Below are positions 1-13,000 of a stretch of DNA of 64,000 bases, piece after piece. The position numbers and the translations under genes were made by a program. Position 1 is the first letter of the stretch; each line of letters begins with the position of its first letter. Location of the stretch: NCBI GenBank assembly GCA_013396915.1, contig VWZL01001940.1:857152-921151 (forward strand), written 5' to 3'. This DNA comes from Stercorarius parasiticus (Eukaryota > Chordata > Aves > Charadriiformes > Stercorariidae). The notes beneath the pieces were generated by a model. The model did no database searches, was not told the origin of the DNA, and saw only the letters and a list, made by a program, of their open reading frames with translations.

Positions 1-3000
1 AATCTAAAGGCAGTGTTCTTAGGTTTATTTTTTGCTGTGTAGGTTGAAGAACGTGAAAACGAAACAATCAAAAAAACACAAAATGAGCTAAAGGGAAAAA
101 AGGCAGTTACTCATCTGTACTACATAACAAACAGGTTACAAATTAACAGCAGTAAATTTAGACTCTGGTTTTATCTGAAATCACAAATAAAATCCATCCT
201 CTGAAAGAAGAAAAAAAAAAAAGAGGCCTTAGGAACCTTTACCAGCTTTTACTGATTCAGGGAGCAAAAGCTACATACACAGTGACCCTGTTATCATGTG
301 GCTGGAAAGTTAGTAGTTAAATGCAGGTGGTTCAGTGAATTCAGAAGGTACCACATACTCTTCACCTTGGAATTCCCACCCTCCAATTACTTTTCATTCA
401 TTAGCCAAGGAGCTGTCAATACCCTCAGTTACCACCTGATTAAGAAGTTTCCTTAAAAGAAAAACATTTTAACAGAGTCCATCATTGCAAAAGAATGAAA
501 ACACACACAGTAAACAAACATTCCTGACCATAATGTCTTCAGTGCTGTAAGAACCGAGAGATAAAGTTTGCCTCCTTGAGTTTGCTAGTGTAGTTGCAGT
601 GAATTTCTAAAACTTACCAAGTCGCCCGTGGCATCATTCAACTGCAACTTGGAGACAAGTAATTCTTTACATGCACATTCAAGATTTGCATTTGGCATAG
701 ATTGATTATAGGCTGAAAGAAGAGCTGAGCTACACAAAAGGCAAGAATGAAAATACAAAGAGCCTAAGGAAATACCAGAAAAGTTACAAAAGCATTATAA
801 AACAAAGTGCAAAAAAATCCCCCCAAAACTTTGCTATGCTGTTTTATCACCAAAAACCCACAAAACACCAACCGAAAAAAACAAAGAACAAACTAATGGA
901 TAAGACATTGACTGTTATCCCTTCTAAGCCCGTAGCTACCACTGGAATGCTGCACCTGTTCATTTCAGATTATATTTTTGTATATAATTTTGCTGCTGTC
1001 AACCTCAGTGTAACACCAAGAAGTCTCTTTTCTGCAATTTCTCATTGGTTAAATTAGCCATTTTGTACTTGAGAGCCAAGAGATATAACTTCATCTCAAA
1101 TGCAGTAGCTTTAAAATAACATATTCTTAGCTTCTGTTGGGATATTTTAAACAGTTTGTCATGTGTTCATTGATATAGAATCATAGAATTCCTGCCTCAG
1201 TAACGATGATATCAGAAATATTAGACAAAGTTGCCTGTACAGGTACCTGTAATTACTCTTGGTACACACCAAGAGAACATGGACAGGGAATATCAGCCCA
1301 CCTGGCTTGCTATAGACAATAGTCTTCTCCTTACTAAATACCACCCATATGGCAACAAAGAGAAATTTCTTGCTCTCCTCTACTAGAGCACTCAACCTGA
1401 CATCCAACCTCTACTCATGGGCAGCTGCTCAACTTTTATACTAGAAATGGCATTTTAAGTCCATAATCATGTTGAGCTACATGATCTTAAATATTGTACA
1501 GAAATCCTGCAAACCTGATCTTTACCTCAAGGAGGCTATGAGCAAAACAGAAGATTGCAAGCTGCAATGAGAACCGATTAGCTCAAAGAGACCAGACGCA
1601 GAAAGACTTTAAGCTGATACGTAGCAAGTGACTACAACTCATTCCCGTTTCAACCAGCAGAGTTTTAAATTCAGCAGGAAGATAAAAACTCTGAAGTTAC
1701 GACTTTCTGAAGTTTTAAAAGCTTTCAACTGGGCTCACATGCTTCTGCAGCAAAACAAAACAAGACCTGACATCAGTATGACTGGCAGACGCATTACAAG
1801 AATGGACTGAATGCAGTATCAAGCAAATCAGTGGAGTAGCTGGGATAAGGAGCTCATGTTCCATTTGGTGAAAGAATAGTAAGTGAAGGAACTTCAGTCA
1901 CTAGTCAGGAAGACAAGCCAAGATTATCTTGGTATCCCCAAGTTTGAAGGCAAAACATTATAGGCATAGGCCATAAAAGAGTGAAAAAACTGATGCAATC
2001 AAGGAATGTGCATTAAGGTATGACAAAGAGCTCTGGCAACAGGAGTACAGCAAAAGTTCATTAGGAAAAAAATGCAACTTAAGGCTTTAGTTTAAATAAG
2101 AAAAGAATTTAAAAAAAAGAAACAAACACAATTCACTTGGCTAGCTTGAGAATAACCAACTATCACCTGGAAACAATGGAATCTGTGAGGTATACTTGGT
2201 TTTGGGAATAAGAAAATATCACTAATTAATTCTGACACAGCTAGAAGGAATATCACTGTTGATACAGATTGATGTAGGTAGGCAGCCACAAGCTGCATAG
2301 TATCACTCACCTCAGCCTTTCAAGTCCCTATTGTCTTCTACATCAATAGAATTAAAAAAAAAAAAGGAAGAGTAACAAGTTAGACTGCATTAAGGCTATT
2401 GCATTTTAAGTTCAACATAACCTTCTGTTTCACAACAGGTTAAGTTATTTCACATATCACATACGATTATGTGTTATCCTGATTGCTATATCACAGGTGA
2501 TAGTCAAAACAGAGCTTTGGGCTACCTGAATCACCAAATTACTAACAGGACAGGTGGTGAATTCTATTACCTCTAGCACTAGTTATGAATATGTCAAAAG
2601 ATGTAAACACTCATTTAAACCACTTTCTGCCTATGAAGATATGTTTATTCTCAAATACTATCTAAACTCTAAATATATTCAAAACCCAACAGGCACCTTC
2701 ATCTTGAAGCAAATGAACTGGCTCAAACATCAATGCTCATTGACGTTTCTCTGAAATGGCTTTTAGATACAAGCCAGAACTTCCAGATGCATCCAGGGCA
2801 CACTTCAGTTCTGTAACTGACAGATGAAAAATATATAAAAGTTTTAGACTTGGTTGTAACTGCAGATAAGATCAGTGTAGGAAACAAGAATTCATCGTTT
2901 AATTCTACCCTACTGTGTGCGTAGTTTTGGTAGCAGAAAACTTATATCTTATTTGACTTCCACCAAACTGTCAAACGACGTATTCTCACCACAGGGAAGT

Positions 3001-4733
3001 AATGTTGGTTATAGCACAGAGAAAAGACAATACTGTCTAATGGAAAGTGGCTTCAGTGCTTCCATAGTTTGTGGTTTACCACAAGAACTATTCAGCCTGC
3101 AACACAGCTTTATGCTGTAGACATGGACAGTAAACAACATCAAGGCATGTAAACATGTATTGGATCTTTATGAAAGTATTTCAGCAGAAGTTTTTCTCAA
3201 AGCAACTACAGTTCAGCTACAATAGTGGGAACTGCTCTGTGATATGAAACTCTAGCTGTTTATAGTATTTCTACTGCCATTTGTAATACTTACACTATTA
3301 TCATACAAGATTAACTCAGAGTTGTGCTCAAACAAGTAGCTTGTTCACATCCAGACCAGCACTTCCACTGGTGAAGTTGCACCAATGACAAAGTTTGGGG
3401 TGTTTTTGGTTTGGGGTGGGTTGTGGTTGGGGAAGGTGTAGTGCAGGTGGAGGGGCGTTAGGACAATGCTAAAATGAACATTTCAACTACTTTTACAGAG
3501 GTTTCTACCAAACGGAGTACTCCATGCAATATTAAGAGATACTCCAGCACTGCTTCCCACTCAACAGAAGCAGAGAGACAGAACAGGTGGGAAATGGCTA
3601 GGTAAGAAGAAAAACACCCCTCTTCTGATGTAGATGTAGCTAGTTTTACAAAGCTGAGGAGGAATTAGACAGTTCTAATTATAAAACATCCCCATTGAGA
3701 ACAATACTTCAATCTTCTTTGCACAAAGACAGCAAGACAACACATCTCTGAGGTAGGAAAGATATGCTTGCTCAGTTTGAAAGCAGAACAAAGCTTAACT
3801 TCATCTGCAAATCCCTCATCCAGATTTAAAAAAAAAAAAGGGAAAGAGACCTGCAAAGCTCTATTACCTCTCCCCACAATTCACCTGCAGCTGGATTAAA
3901 ACACAAACAGAAGCAAAAAAAACACCCCCACAAAACAAATCATCCCCCCAACCACCCACCCAAATTCCCATAGCTTGTCCTCTGCAGAAAGTACTATCAA
4001 AAGTTGTACCAGTTGCCAGAGCTTTTGTTAGCATCCAGACACTTACTCTTCTAAGAATGCCGATACTAACAGATAATCAGAGCCAGCAGTCTTGTAACTT
4101 GTCATTAGTTCCCCCATAGTACTCCCTTCTATCTTTCCTTATTGCACAGCAGCAGAAAAAGCAGATGCAGAGTTTCTTTCTGGAACATCACATGGCCACG
4201 ACCTCATAAGCCTTCAGCTTTTTCTATACAGCATTCAGCTCGATATCCTAGTCTTCCCCATGGAAGCCTTTAGGAGTCCTTGATACAGAAAGTTTCTGCT
4301 GTAACACCCTGACCATAAAAACTGGTATTTTTACCTTATTGAATATTTTGACCGAAGTATATTAATTAAATAGGGGCTTAAATGTTTTCTTCTGCATTCT
4401 GAACCAGAAGTCTCAGAAACAACTGGCTGCAGAGCACACGCAGCAACATTTAGATTTGTAGACCTTTTTTCCATCAGTTAACTGTCATTAACTCTAGTTA
4501 CAGTATTACTCAAACTAGAAAATCCAAATTTTTAATCTTAAGCCCCAAAAGATTCCTTCATGAATAGTATTTTTGTGCAGGTATTCCAAGCCACTGAAAC
4601 AGCTGACAAACAAAAGGTAGTGACTAAATGATAAGCTATATAGGCAAAGGAAGCCATCTATAGAACTTTGAGAGTCTAGGATCTTTAGTATCAAAAATAC
4701 ATTGCATGCAACAATGTTAAGATTTCTACTTAC
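1..4733 (-). other. WDR20: WDR20 intron 2 (partial)
   Basis: This is non-coding sequence between WDR20 exon 2 and the next exon, which must lie left of the window. No reading frame here resembles the later WD repeats of WDR20. It is A-rich on the plus strand with several homopolymer runs. A CR1-like tail motif on the minus strand (about 1174-1190) is too short to call. Two short open segments flanked by splice-like signals (618-729 and 4047-4137) are discussed under findings and are not annotated as exons. Confidence 0.75.
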
Positions 4734-4916
4734 TTCCTCGTTAAATAATTTGCTAGTTTCTTTTTTAATAGGGTCTATAAGTTGGACCTGGCCTGCAGAG
4801 AAGCCCACTAGAAGAGACACACTTTCTGCTGTGGCTGTTAAGTGATTGAAGTCATGGCATGTAGGCTGTGTTCCTTTGTATATCCTTTTGTCTATTGGTT
4901 TACTCAAGTCCGCAGC
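4734..4916 (-). CDS. WDR20: WDR20 exon 2 (coding, internal)
   Basis: This is the second coding exon of WD repeat-containing protein 20, 61 codons in phase 0. It begins AADLSKPIDKRIYKGTQPTC and ends KLFNEE, which I recognise as the WDR20 segment directly following the N-terminal exon. On the minus strand a cag acceptor precedes position 4916 and a GTAAGT donor follows 4734, so both borders are clear. WDR20 binds and activates the USP12-UAF1 and USP46-UAF1 deubiquitinase complexes through a WD40 propeller. This exon encodes the start of the propeller region, including a motif of the LLVGFSAGQVQLID type. The rest of the protein, encoded mainly in one large downstream exon, is outside the window. 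No stop or frameshift is present. Confidence 0.95.
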
Positions 4917-7900
4917 CTGCAAAGAGAGCAAACAGAATTAAGACAGTTTGTCACAACATGTGCATATAACCAGTTCTATTTGCAAATAATGTTTATACTA
5001 AGCAACAATTTATGCACTCACAAAACCTTACTGTAAAAAGCAGTTCTGTATTTATCAAAGACATCCAAGATGTTGTCAAAAGGTTCATCTTCTCATATAA
5101 TGCAATACTTGTGGTTTTCAGTTTTGCTAAATACTACACCTACCCCAGCCTTCGCAACAGCATCGTGACAAATCAATGACAACCATTCAGTAACATAAAG
5201 GCTTCAGCGACTCAAGACCAACCTATTTGCAGAAGGCTTCTCCTGCTGGAAGGGTCACTCCATCAAAGAGACAAGATATCTTCTACTTTCCTAGTAGTGG
5301 CTTTCTTATTGAGTACAACCAATTTTGGATTAAAAATAGCATATTCTCAATCACCTGATTCTTGTACCGTAAGTCTATCCTTTTATAACAGGCAAACATA
5401 CGATATCGGTCTCAATAATTAAAAAAAATTATCAACCAGATGCTAGGAAAGCATTTTCTAGGAACACTGACTTAAGATGCTGATATTGTGATTATAAAAT
5501 ACATTTTAAGCCATTAAGCTACAAAGTAATTGTGCTTCTGACACTGAACACTGAATTCAAATATAGCTCAGACAAAATAAGTGCCAACAAAACTGAGGAA
5601 CTTCAATATAAACAACTGAAGATCTGGCACTGAAGTGTCACAAGAATCAAAAGGAACAGAAAAGCAATTCAAAATGCTCAGTTGTGTAACCCATGTTTAT
5701 CCCCATATCACTTCAGACAACCTAATCTTTCATCATCCAGAGATTAAAACCCACACATTTAATATGCAAGATCATACATCAGGTTCCACTTTTTTTTTTT
5801 TTAAACTCCCTGTTTACTAGGTTCAGAGTCTGTAATTAGAAAGCTGCAGATACTCAACAATATTACAGACCTGAGACACAGCTGTGATTCAGGACTCAGA
5901 TTCTAATTTTCATATATACTTTTTCAGTATTTTTAGTTGGAGCAAATCAGGCCAGCAATATAAGAAATAAAACTTCTTTGAGGAAGAGGACAAGCTTCAC
6001 ATAAAAGAAAATTGCCCCAGTGTATTAAACCTTCGAGGATGAGGTCTAGAGAGCAGCAAATCCTTGGTGTGCATGAAGCTACACAGACAGGAAGTAGACC
6101 TGTCAGTAGGGAAAAATCATCCTAGCTACACAGTGAATCATGTCAGGTGAGCCATTTCCAAGGCAAATTTAACTAAGGGATACACATGATAAGTACATAT
6201 ATGCAACAATATTAAATTTGCACTTATGTTTTGCAGCATATATTATAAACCAGTTTAATCAGGTGTATGGCCTTCTGGTTGAAAACTCCAAAATGAGATG
6301 ATGTATTCCAACTTCTAAAGTCAGCAGATTAAAAAGTTATTCTCCAGAGCCCAGAGATCCATTATAAGCCAAAAAAGAATGTTAACAATACCTCTTCAAG
6401 GAGAACTTAAATAGAATACTCGGTCTACTGGGAGATCATAGGGTAAGGTGCATGCCTACCAAGGAGCATTCACAGACAGATGTAAATCTGTAATTTGAAG
6501 ATCAATGATCAAATCCTAGAGGCCATGCAGTTACCTCTTATATTGTACAAGATTCCTTTGTCCTCTATCCCTACAAAATAAGTGATATCAAGAGATAACT
6601 CTCAAAATTGAGGCAGCATTTCTATCTGGAAGACCATTCTACAGACACATATAGATGCATCCTTCCGTACCTCAAAGAAATGCAGAATTAACAAGGTTAA
6701 CCTATGAGACTCAAGGTTGTATCCTCTGGACAAAAATTCCAGCAGGACTCAATAGATAAGAAGGAAGATCCCTTGTGAAGTAAATAGAACTCAGCCTGAA
6801 TCATACTGAATGATCAGAGAATCACAGACTCTCCCAGCCAGCAGAAAACATGGGTATTCCCAGGCTGTTCTCCTTCTGAATCCTCACTATCCTTTTAAGT
6901 GGCAAAGAATCAATAGGTGGCTGTTTCAGATTGGAACTGTATCTTGCTCTTTTGTCTAGTTGAGGTTTTATATCACTAGCTTTTGTTTTTTGTTGTCCAA
7001 CAAATTTGGCGTGACTGAAGCTCTCTGTCTTCTGAAATTGTGTGATAACAGATCTACCAAGACATGAGATTCTGGTAAATTAAATCTAGGCACAGACTTT
7101 ACTGTGCTTGTTCTTAGCTGTTCTCTGGGAACCAGATGGCAGTGACAATCTTATCTGAACTTAAATGGAGTATAAATAAACTAATTCAACCCAGAATTAA
7201 CCAGGCTTCTACTGACAGGGATGCTCTGCCTTTTATTTACACGCAGCTAGTGTTTTCTGTTATAATATAGTTGTCTCACGGAGATAAGTCAAATCTACAA
7301 GCACCAAAGTACTCTTTTGGTCTTGATCTCTCTCAATTGAAAGACAGGGTAGAATCAATGACTATAAGAACTAGGAGACAGTTTCTTTATTTCTGCACAA
7401 TTGAAGGTTGCTACTGGATCTTGTTAAGAATAAGAAAAGCACTTACTCATAAAATTCAATCGCGCCTGGGACTCAGTATTTCATTCGCTCACCGCTAAGT
7501 CCATTTACTATAGCTTTTTTGCGGAAGATCTGATTCCCAGAAAAGAGCTTTTACAGGAGATTTGAGTTCATAACTGTCAAATCCTAGGATATGACACTAT
7601 TTACTGAAGAGGGTGATGTAAACTGCCCCCCTCTCAGAAGAATAGTGATGTACTTTGAAAGAGAACAGAAAGATCTCGGGATTAAGTGTTACCAAACATG
7701 GAGGTTAAATGCACAGGATCACACACCCTCACCTCTGCTTGAGCTGGTAAGCAAGTTATTTGCATGCTTCCTGTCCCAGTTCCTTTAAGATTTTCTTCTG
7801 AAAAATACTCAGCACCATTCCAGCCTATCCACTTCGAGAAACTTACTCCATTGTGGATGACTCATGATGAGAGCAACACTTTGTAATCACAACTGACTGA

Positions 7901-9974
7901 CAGAAGATAGGGACATCTAATGCCAGGCTAAGAATCAATACCATCCTCCCTTTGAATAAAAATTTGTGCAAGCTATTGAAGTACTTCTTAACTGATCAGT
8001 ACTCTGGTATTAGCACCTTGTCCAACTGATACCTCCATTAGAAGTCTGTTCCTTCCAACGTACAGTGGTATTTCAAGTACCCCTTGGGCAAAGGAACAAG
8101 GAATAATGGTTATAAGGCAATAAGAACAAGAGAAATCTCACACAACACCTGTCTAAAGTCAGTGATACAGCTGAATAAAATCAGTGTACCTTGAGCATCA
8201 ACAGCTTCCAACTCCTGTGTCTGAACAGATTAAAACTCTCTAGAGAACCTTACACTTCGTTACAGAAGAAAAATTGACCAACTTTGCCATTTAGATTCGT
8301 GATGAATTCATACTCATAATAAAAAGTGAACCATGTAACTGTCTGGGGGGCTTCCTAGTCCTATTTCGTTAACCCTCACAGCATGCCATTTTAGCAAAAT
8401 TGCCCCAAGTCTGCTGGAGTACGGAGAAAAAAAAATAATAAATCTAATAGCCTAGCAGTTGTCCATTCACCCTGAATTATGACTTCCAGCAGAAAGACAG
8501 TCAAATGGAACATCTTAACCACAGCTTTAAGTACCTAAACACTAGGAAAAAAATAGGGGAAAAAAATAATCAGTTACCTCAGTCTGAAGCAAATATTTCA
8601 GTTTTCAGATTCTGCTGTTTGAAATGTCTGATTAGGATGGACATCAATAACCTTGGTTCTGTAGCTGTATGTAATGCTAAGGTCAAAGTCAGATTAATAT
8701 CTGTCCGAGATTCATTCTTTTTACGTACTATCGATCCAAGACTTAGAGCTTTCATACTAAGATTTCCCAAACAGTGAATAACATTATTTCAAGTCAGCAT
8801 TTAATCATGCTCCTTGACAGATGCGATTTCTTCCTGTATCTTTTCTTTCCCTAACTTACATCTGCAGCTTTCTGCAAATTTTAGTTGAATGAAATGTATC
8901 ATAGATGCTACATTTCCTTCCAAGCTAAAAAACATCTCCAAGATCAGAAAGGAAAAGAGTTATTTATTCATTTATCTCGGATAATTTCAACTGTAGTCAT
9001 CAAAATGCTTCCTTTAGATACTTAAAAGTATTTAATAACACGTTGGTCAGGACACTGGTTTTCAATGGGTGATAGCTATAAGTGAGATCAAGACAGAATA
9101 TTAGGTCTTTAAGCCTGGAAGTGAGGGCAAACATTTAATAAAAATTTTACTTCCAAAAGTCCTCTTAAGAAAAATCTCTCCTGTCCAGAGAATTAATTGA
9201 TCTTGAACAGCAGATTACAGATTGGCTATGTATGTAGAGCTCTAGCACAAAATAAAAAGAGAAGACACACAGAACTTCTGAAAACAATTTCCTCAGCATT
9301 TCTGGAGCTTGGAATTCACAACTTATTACCTGTAGCTTGGTATCTCATTAATACCTTGCTGTCCAGGAACTTAATGGTTCCATCTATAAACAGAACAATT
9401 TGAGAAAGCTGTGCTTTTTATTATGCTATATAAGTAATATGAGAAATCAACTATTAGAACTATTACTAAGTGAACTTCATTGAACTTCACAGATGCTCTT
9501 TAAACCCTAGCTGAAAAAAAGAGGCAAGGTAACCCTTGCTGCAGCACTTTGTCTTAGAGTATCCCCTAGCGAACAGGGCAAGGTCCTCCAGGACAGACTT
9601 GCTCACTGTATTAGCAAGGACAGGGAAAACTAAACCAGGAGCCTCCTTAAAGCTTGTTTATTCTTCCTCCATGTCTGCGCTGGTCTCCCTCTCCTTCCTG
9701 CAGAGCTAGCTGAAGGACAGAGAAAGTTGAGGAACACAACAAGAAAGCTGAGTTCTCCCAGGCACTTTTGTAGAGTTTTCTGGAGAACTCTGTTCATTGT
9801 TTCTGTACACAAATTTTTCTGCCAGAAACACCAGCTTCAATACTTTATACACGGGAAATCCCTTTAATTACTTTATTATCAAAGGAATAGATTATAAGAA
9901 TATTTTGTAGAGCCTAATACGGCTCACTTAATATTAGCAATAGCATCATTTGTGGTTATTTTGCTGTTGCTTCA

Positions 9975-10070
9975 AGCTGGTCTGATCTCATAGCTGACCC
10001 CACTTTAGGCAGGAGGTTAGACTAGAGACTCTCGGAGGTCCCTTCCAACCTGAATGACCCTGAGATCCTA
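9975..10070 (+). repeat. CR1 LINE 3' end fragment
   Basis: A block reading GCAGGAGGTTAGACTAGA followed by GGTCCCTTCCAACCTGAATG matches the conserved 3' end of chicken repeat 1 (CR1) retrotransposons. It is 5' truncated to about 96 bp and lies antisense inside WDR20 intron 1. Confidence 0.85.
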
Positions 10071-13000
10071 AGCTTAGGATCAACCAAAGCAGCAGCAACA
10101 CGGCCACTCCTAGCTTACTTAACAGGTCTGGTTTATGTCTTAAACTTCATGCAGGAAGAAAACTACAGGAACAAGTTAGTTGTCTTTCCCATAAAGAACA
10201 CTAATGTAGGGCAAAAGTTCTTCTTAATTTATATGAGATACACAACAGAAAGTCCAGGCAACACTTCCTGCAACTATAAAGCCCTAATAAAACACTTCAG
10301 TGCAGCTGACAGTGCCATAACCAATCAGTAATAAAAGGGCTTCTACAAATATAACTGCACATAAGCTGGGAAACTGCTGACTAATGGCCTTAGCTTTCTT
10401 GGTAGAAAGTTTAAAGTCTGGCAAGAACCCACATCAGTCCCAGAATCTCTTCAGATTCAACAGCATGAAGCTTTCAGGTGGTGTACAAGTGAACGCACAC
10501 TCAGGGCCACTTCAGAAGCCCCCAGAACATTTATAAACTAGTTTGAAAGCTTCTGGAAACACTTACAATCGAAAAAAAAAAGTAGAAATTCCCTTTAGGA
10601 TTCTATAAAAAGCCAGCAGACAATCATCATTTGTGAAGTTGTCCTATTTACACAAACTACAATAGGTTTCTTAAACATAAGGACAGTTTCTTAAATAAGA
10701 GCTGCTTTTTCCATACCCGAGTGATGTGCTTGGCTTTAAAGGTTGCATAATAGGTGTTTTGTGTGTACACACAGGCTAGTCTTAAGTGTCTCCTAAGCCT
10801 TGCAAAGCCATTAATGCTATGGAAATTTTAGGTCTTTATTTTGCAACATTGCATTCAATGCACCTGCTTTATATTAAAGTCACATTTGTAAAGCTCAAGA
10901 AAACTATCATTTCGGTTTTAGTTTTGCTTTTAAAATTTGGCTGAACTTTCAACTCTATGAATTGAAGCTCAAAACAACAGCACAACCAATGCTGGATTTG
11001 CTGCCAATTAATATAAAGGCAAGTATTAACTAACACTAAAAATAAGCATACGCATTCACTTTCCCTTATTCCTCTCTAATTGAAGAGAAGAAAACCTATG
11101 AGAAAGGGATGAAAGTTGGACTGGAAAACATGAATTTTGAAAATTAAAAACTAAGAAATTGGGACAAAAGCAATTAGCAGGCAGGAAAAAGAATCTGCTA
11201 CTTTAAACATACTGCCTCAAAGACTTTCTATTAAGGTATCTCTCTATAGCTTCCTCTCTCTAGAAAGTCTCTAGAAAGTGTAGCTGCCAATTCATGTCAG
11301 TTTTTCTTTCATAAATCCTAAGATCCTGATCTTCAAGACATTATTAATTTGGCTTCAGTGGCATATCTTCTGATGTACTTTTTCTAATACATATTTGGAA
11401 TGATGACACTTAGAAGTTTAAAATAATTTGCACCCGCTCCCAACAAAAGCATTTTAAGATTTATTTTCACTCAACGTAATATTTATTCTCATGAAGAACA
11501 GTGTTCCTCATAAATGGGTTCCTTGCAGAAGGTTTTTTATACGTTACAAAGCACTTGATTAAATGCTGAACAGGAACACTTAAGGCATGTGACAGAGTTC
11601 CTAGGATACTGTATAAGAACAGCTCTGTTAGTAAAACAGGGACACCAAGTAATTTTATTTAACCTAATTTTTTCAAGTGTTCCACACAATTCATCCATAA
11701 CAAAGTCTTAAAGATCAATTTTGTACAAAGCCGTTTGCAAATTTGGGAAGCTACTTGATATTCTTCTCCCTTCTATGTTTAACATCCACTTGGGGCCATA
11801 GAAGACATACACAACTTTCGAAGGGAGAAAACAAGATTTCAGCATTTATTCATACAGCAGATGAGTATGACGACATGTACATTAAGATAAAAGCTCTAGT
11901 CCAAACAACTGGACATAAATTCATATTTAGGCAAAGATCAGTTTAGTTTTACAATGCATCCAATAAAATAATCATATTCTGCTTCCAGAAGAATTATTCT
12001 AAGCACTTGAACAGAGCAAAGAGCACGCACTGGTTTGAAATAAATCTATGTGATATTAACTGAACCAATGGTTATATAATTGGCAAGATCAAGAAAGTGG
12101 ATGTGAACACCATAAAAGAACACGCGTAAAGGACTGTCTGATTTCCAACTCACCATAACAACGTTAGTTTCATTTTAGTAAGGCTATAAACCAAAATATT
12201 TATCAGGTTACAGTATAGATAAGCACATCCTACTGGAAGTTATCTAACGTGAAAGCACCAGTCTACCAATAACTCTAGAAATAGTAGACATTTCTATTTA
12301 AAGAGAGTTCAAAAACCCACAACAATAGACCCCCCCAAAAAAAGAAAAATCCACTTTTGTTTGCAAATCCCCATTCACTTCACAGAGTGCATACAGAATC
12401 AACTTACCCTTTATTTCTCTATAAGACTTGGCAACGGGCATCAAAGTAGGACAGGAATGTTAACACATCTGAACTACTGCAGGCCAGGGAGGTTCAAGGA
12501 AATTGAAACAAGGTTTTGAACCCCTCCACACAAAAAAATACCTCCTCTGTCTTCTGAGCAGAGAACACTGCTGCTGCCTCCACTTGTCACAACCCAACAG
12601 AGGTTTCAAGTCACTGAAATTGTTCCTTTAAAAACTTACAAGCATTTTCAATTCAACACATCACTCATTTGGTAATATTTACACCCATGCTGACACTGCT
12701 CCTTTTGAGTGGAAGACCAAAACGTATAACTTGTGACAGTGCTGTTCAAAGAGTCGGGTCAGACCCAAAGTGTTCTACTGATCTGACCACAACCCCCAGC
12801 TCAGCTCTCCAGAGCAAGTCCTGGTTAGTCCTGAAAGTGTCTGTGCTTCGCGCCTCCGAAAGAAACCAAACAGCCTGCTCACTCCAGGAAGCAGACTGGA
12901 AGCACTCCAAGGAACTCCAGCGATCTTCGTCTGCGCTAGAATCAAATCACTAAAACTTCAGGGAAACGACATGACTTAATTTTTCAAAAGGTGTTTGTTT

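Noticed and set aside
1159..1200. CR1-like tail on the minus strand (ATAGAATCATAGAATT)
   Set aside because: Only the terminal 16 bp fit; the adjacent sequence lacks the conserved CR1 3' words.
2316..2343. Possible 27-nt exon with a strong GTGAGT donor on the minus strand
   Set aside because: All three frames contain a stop, so it cannot be a coding exon of WDR20.
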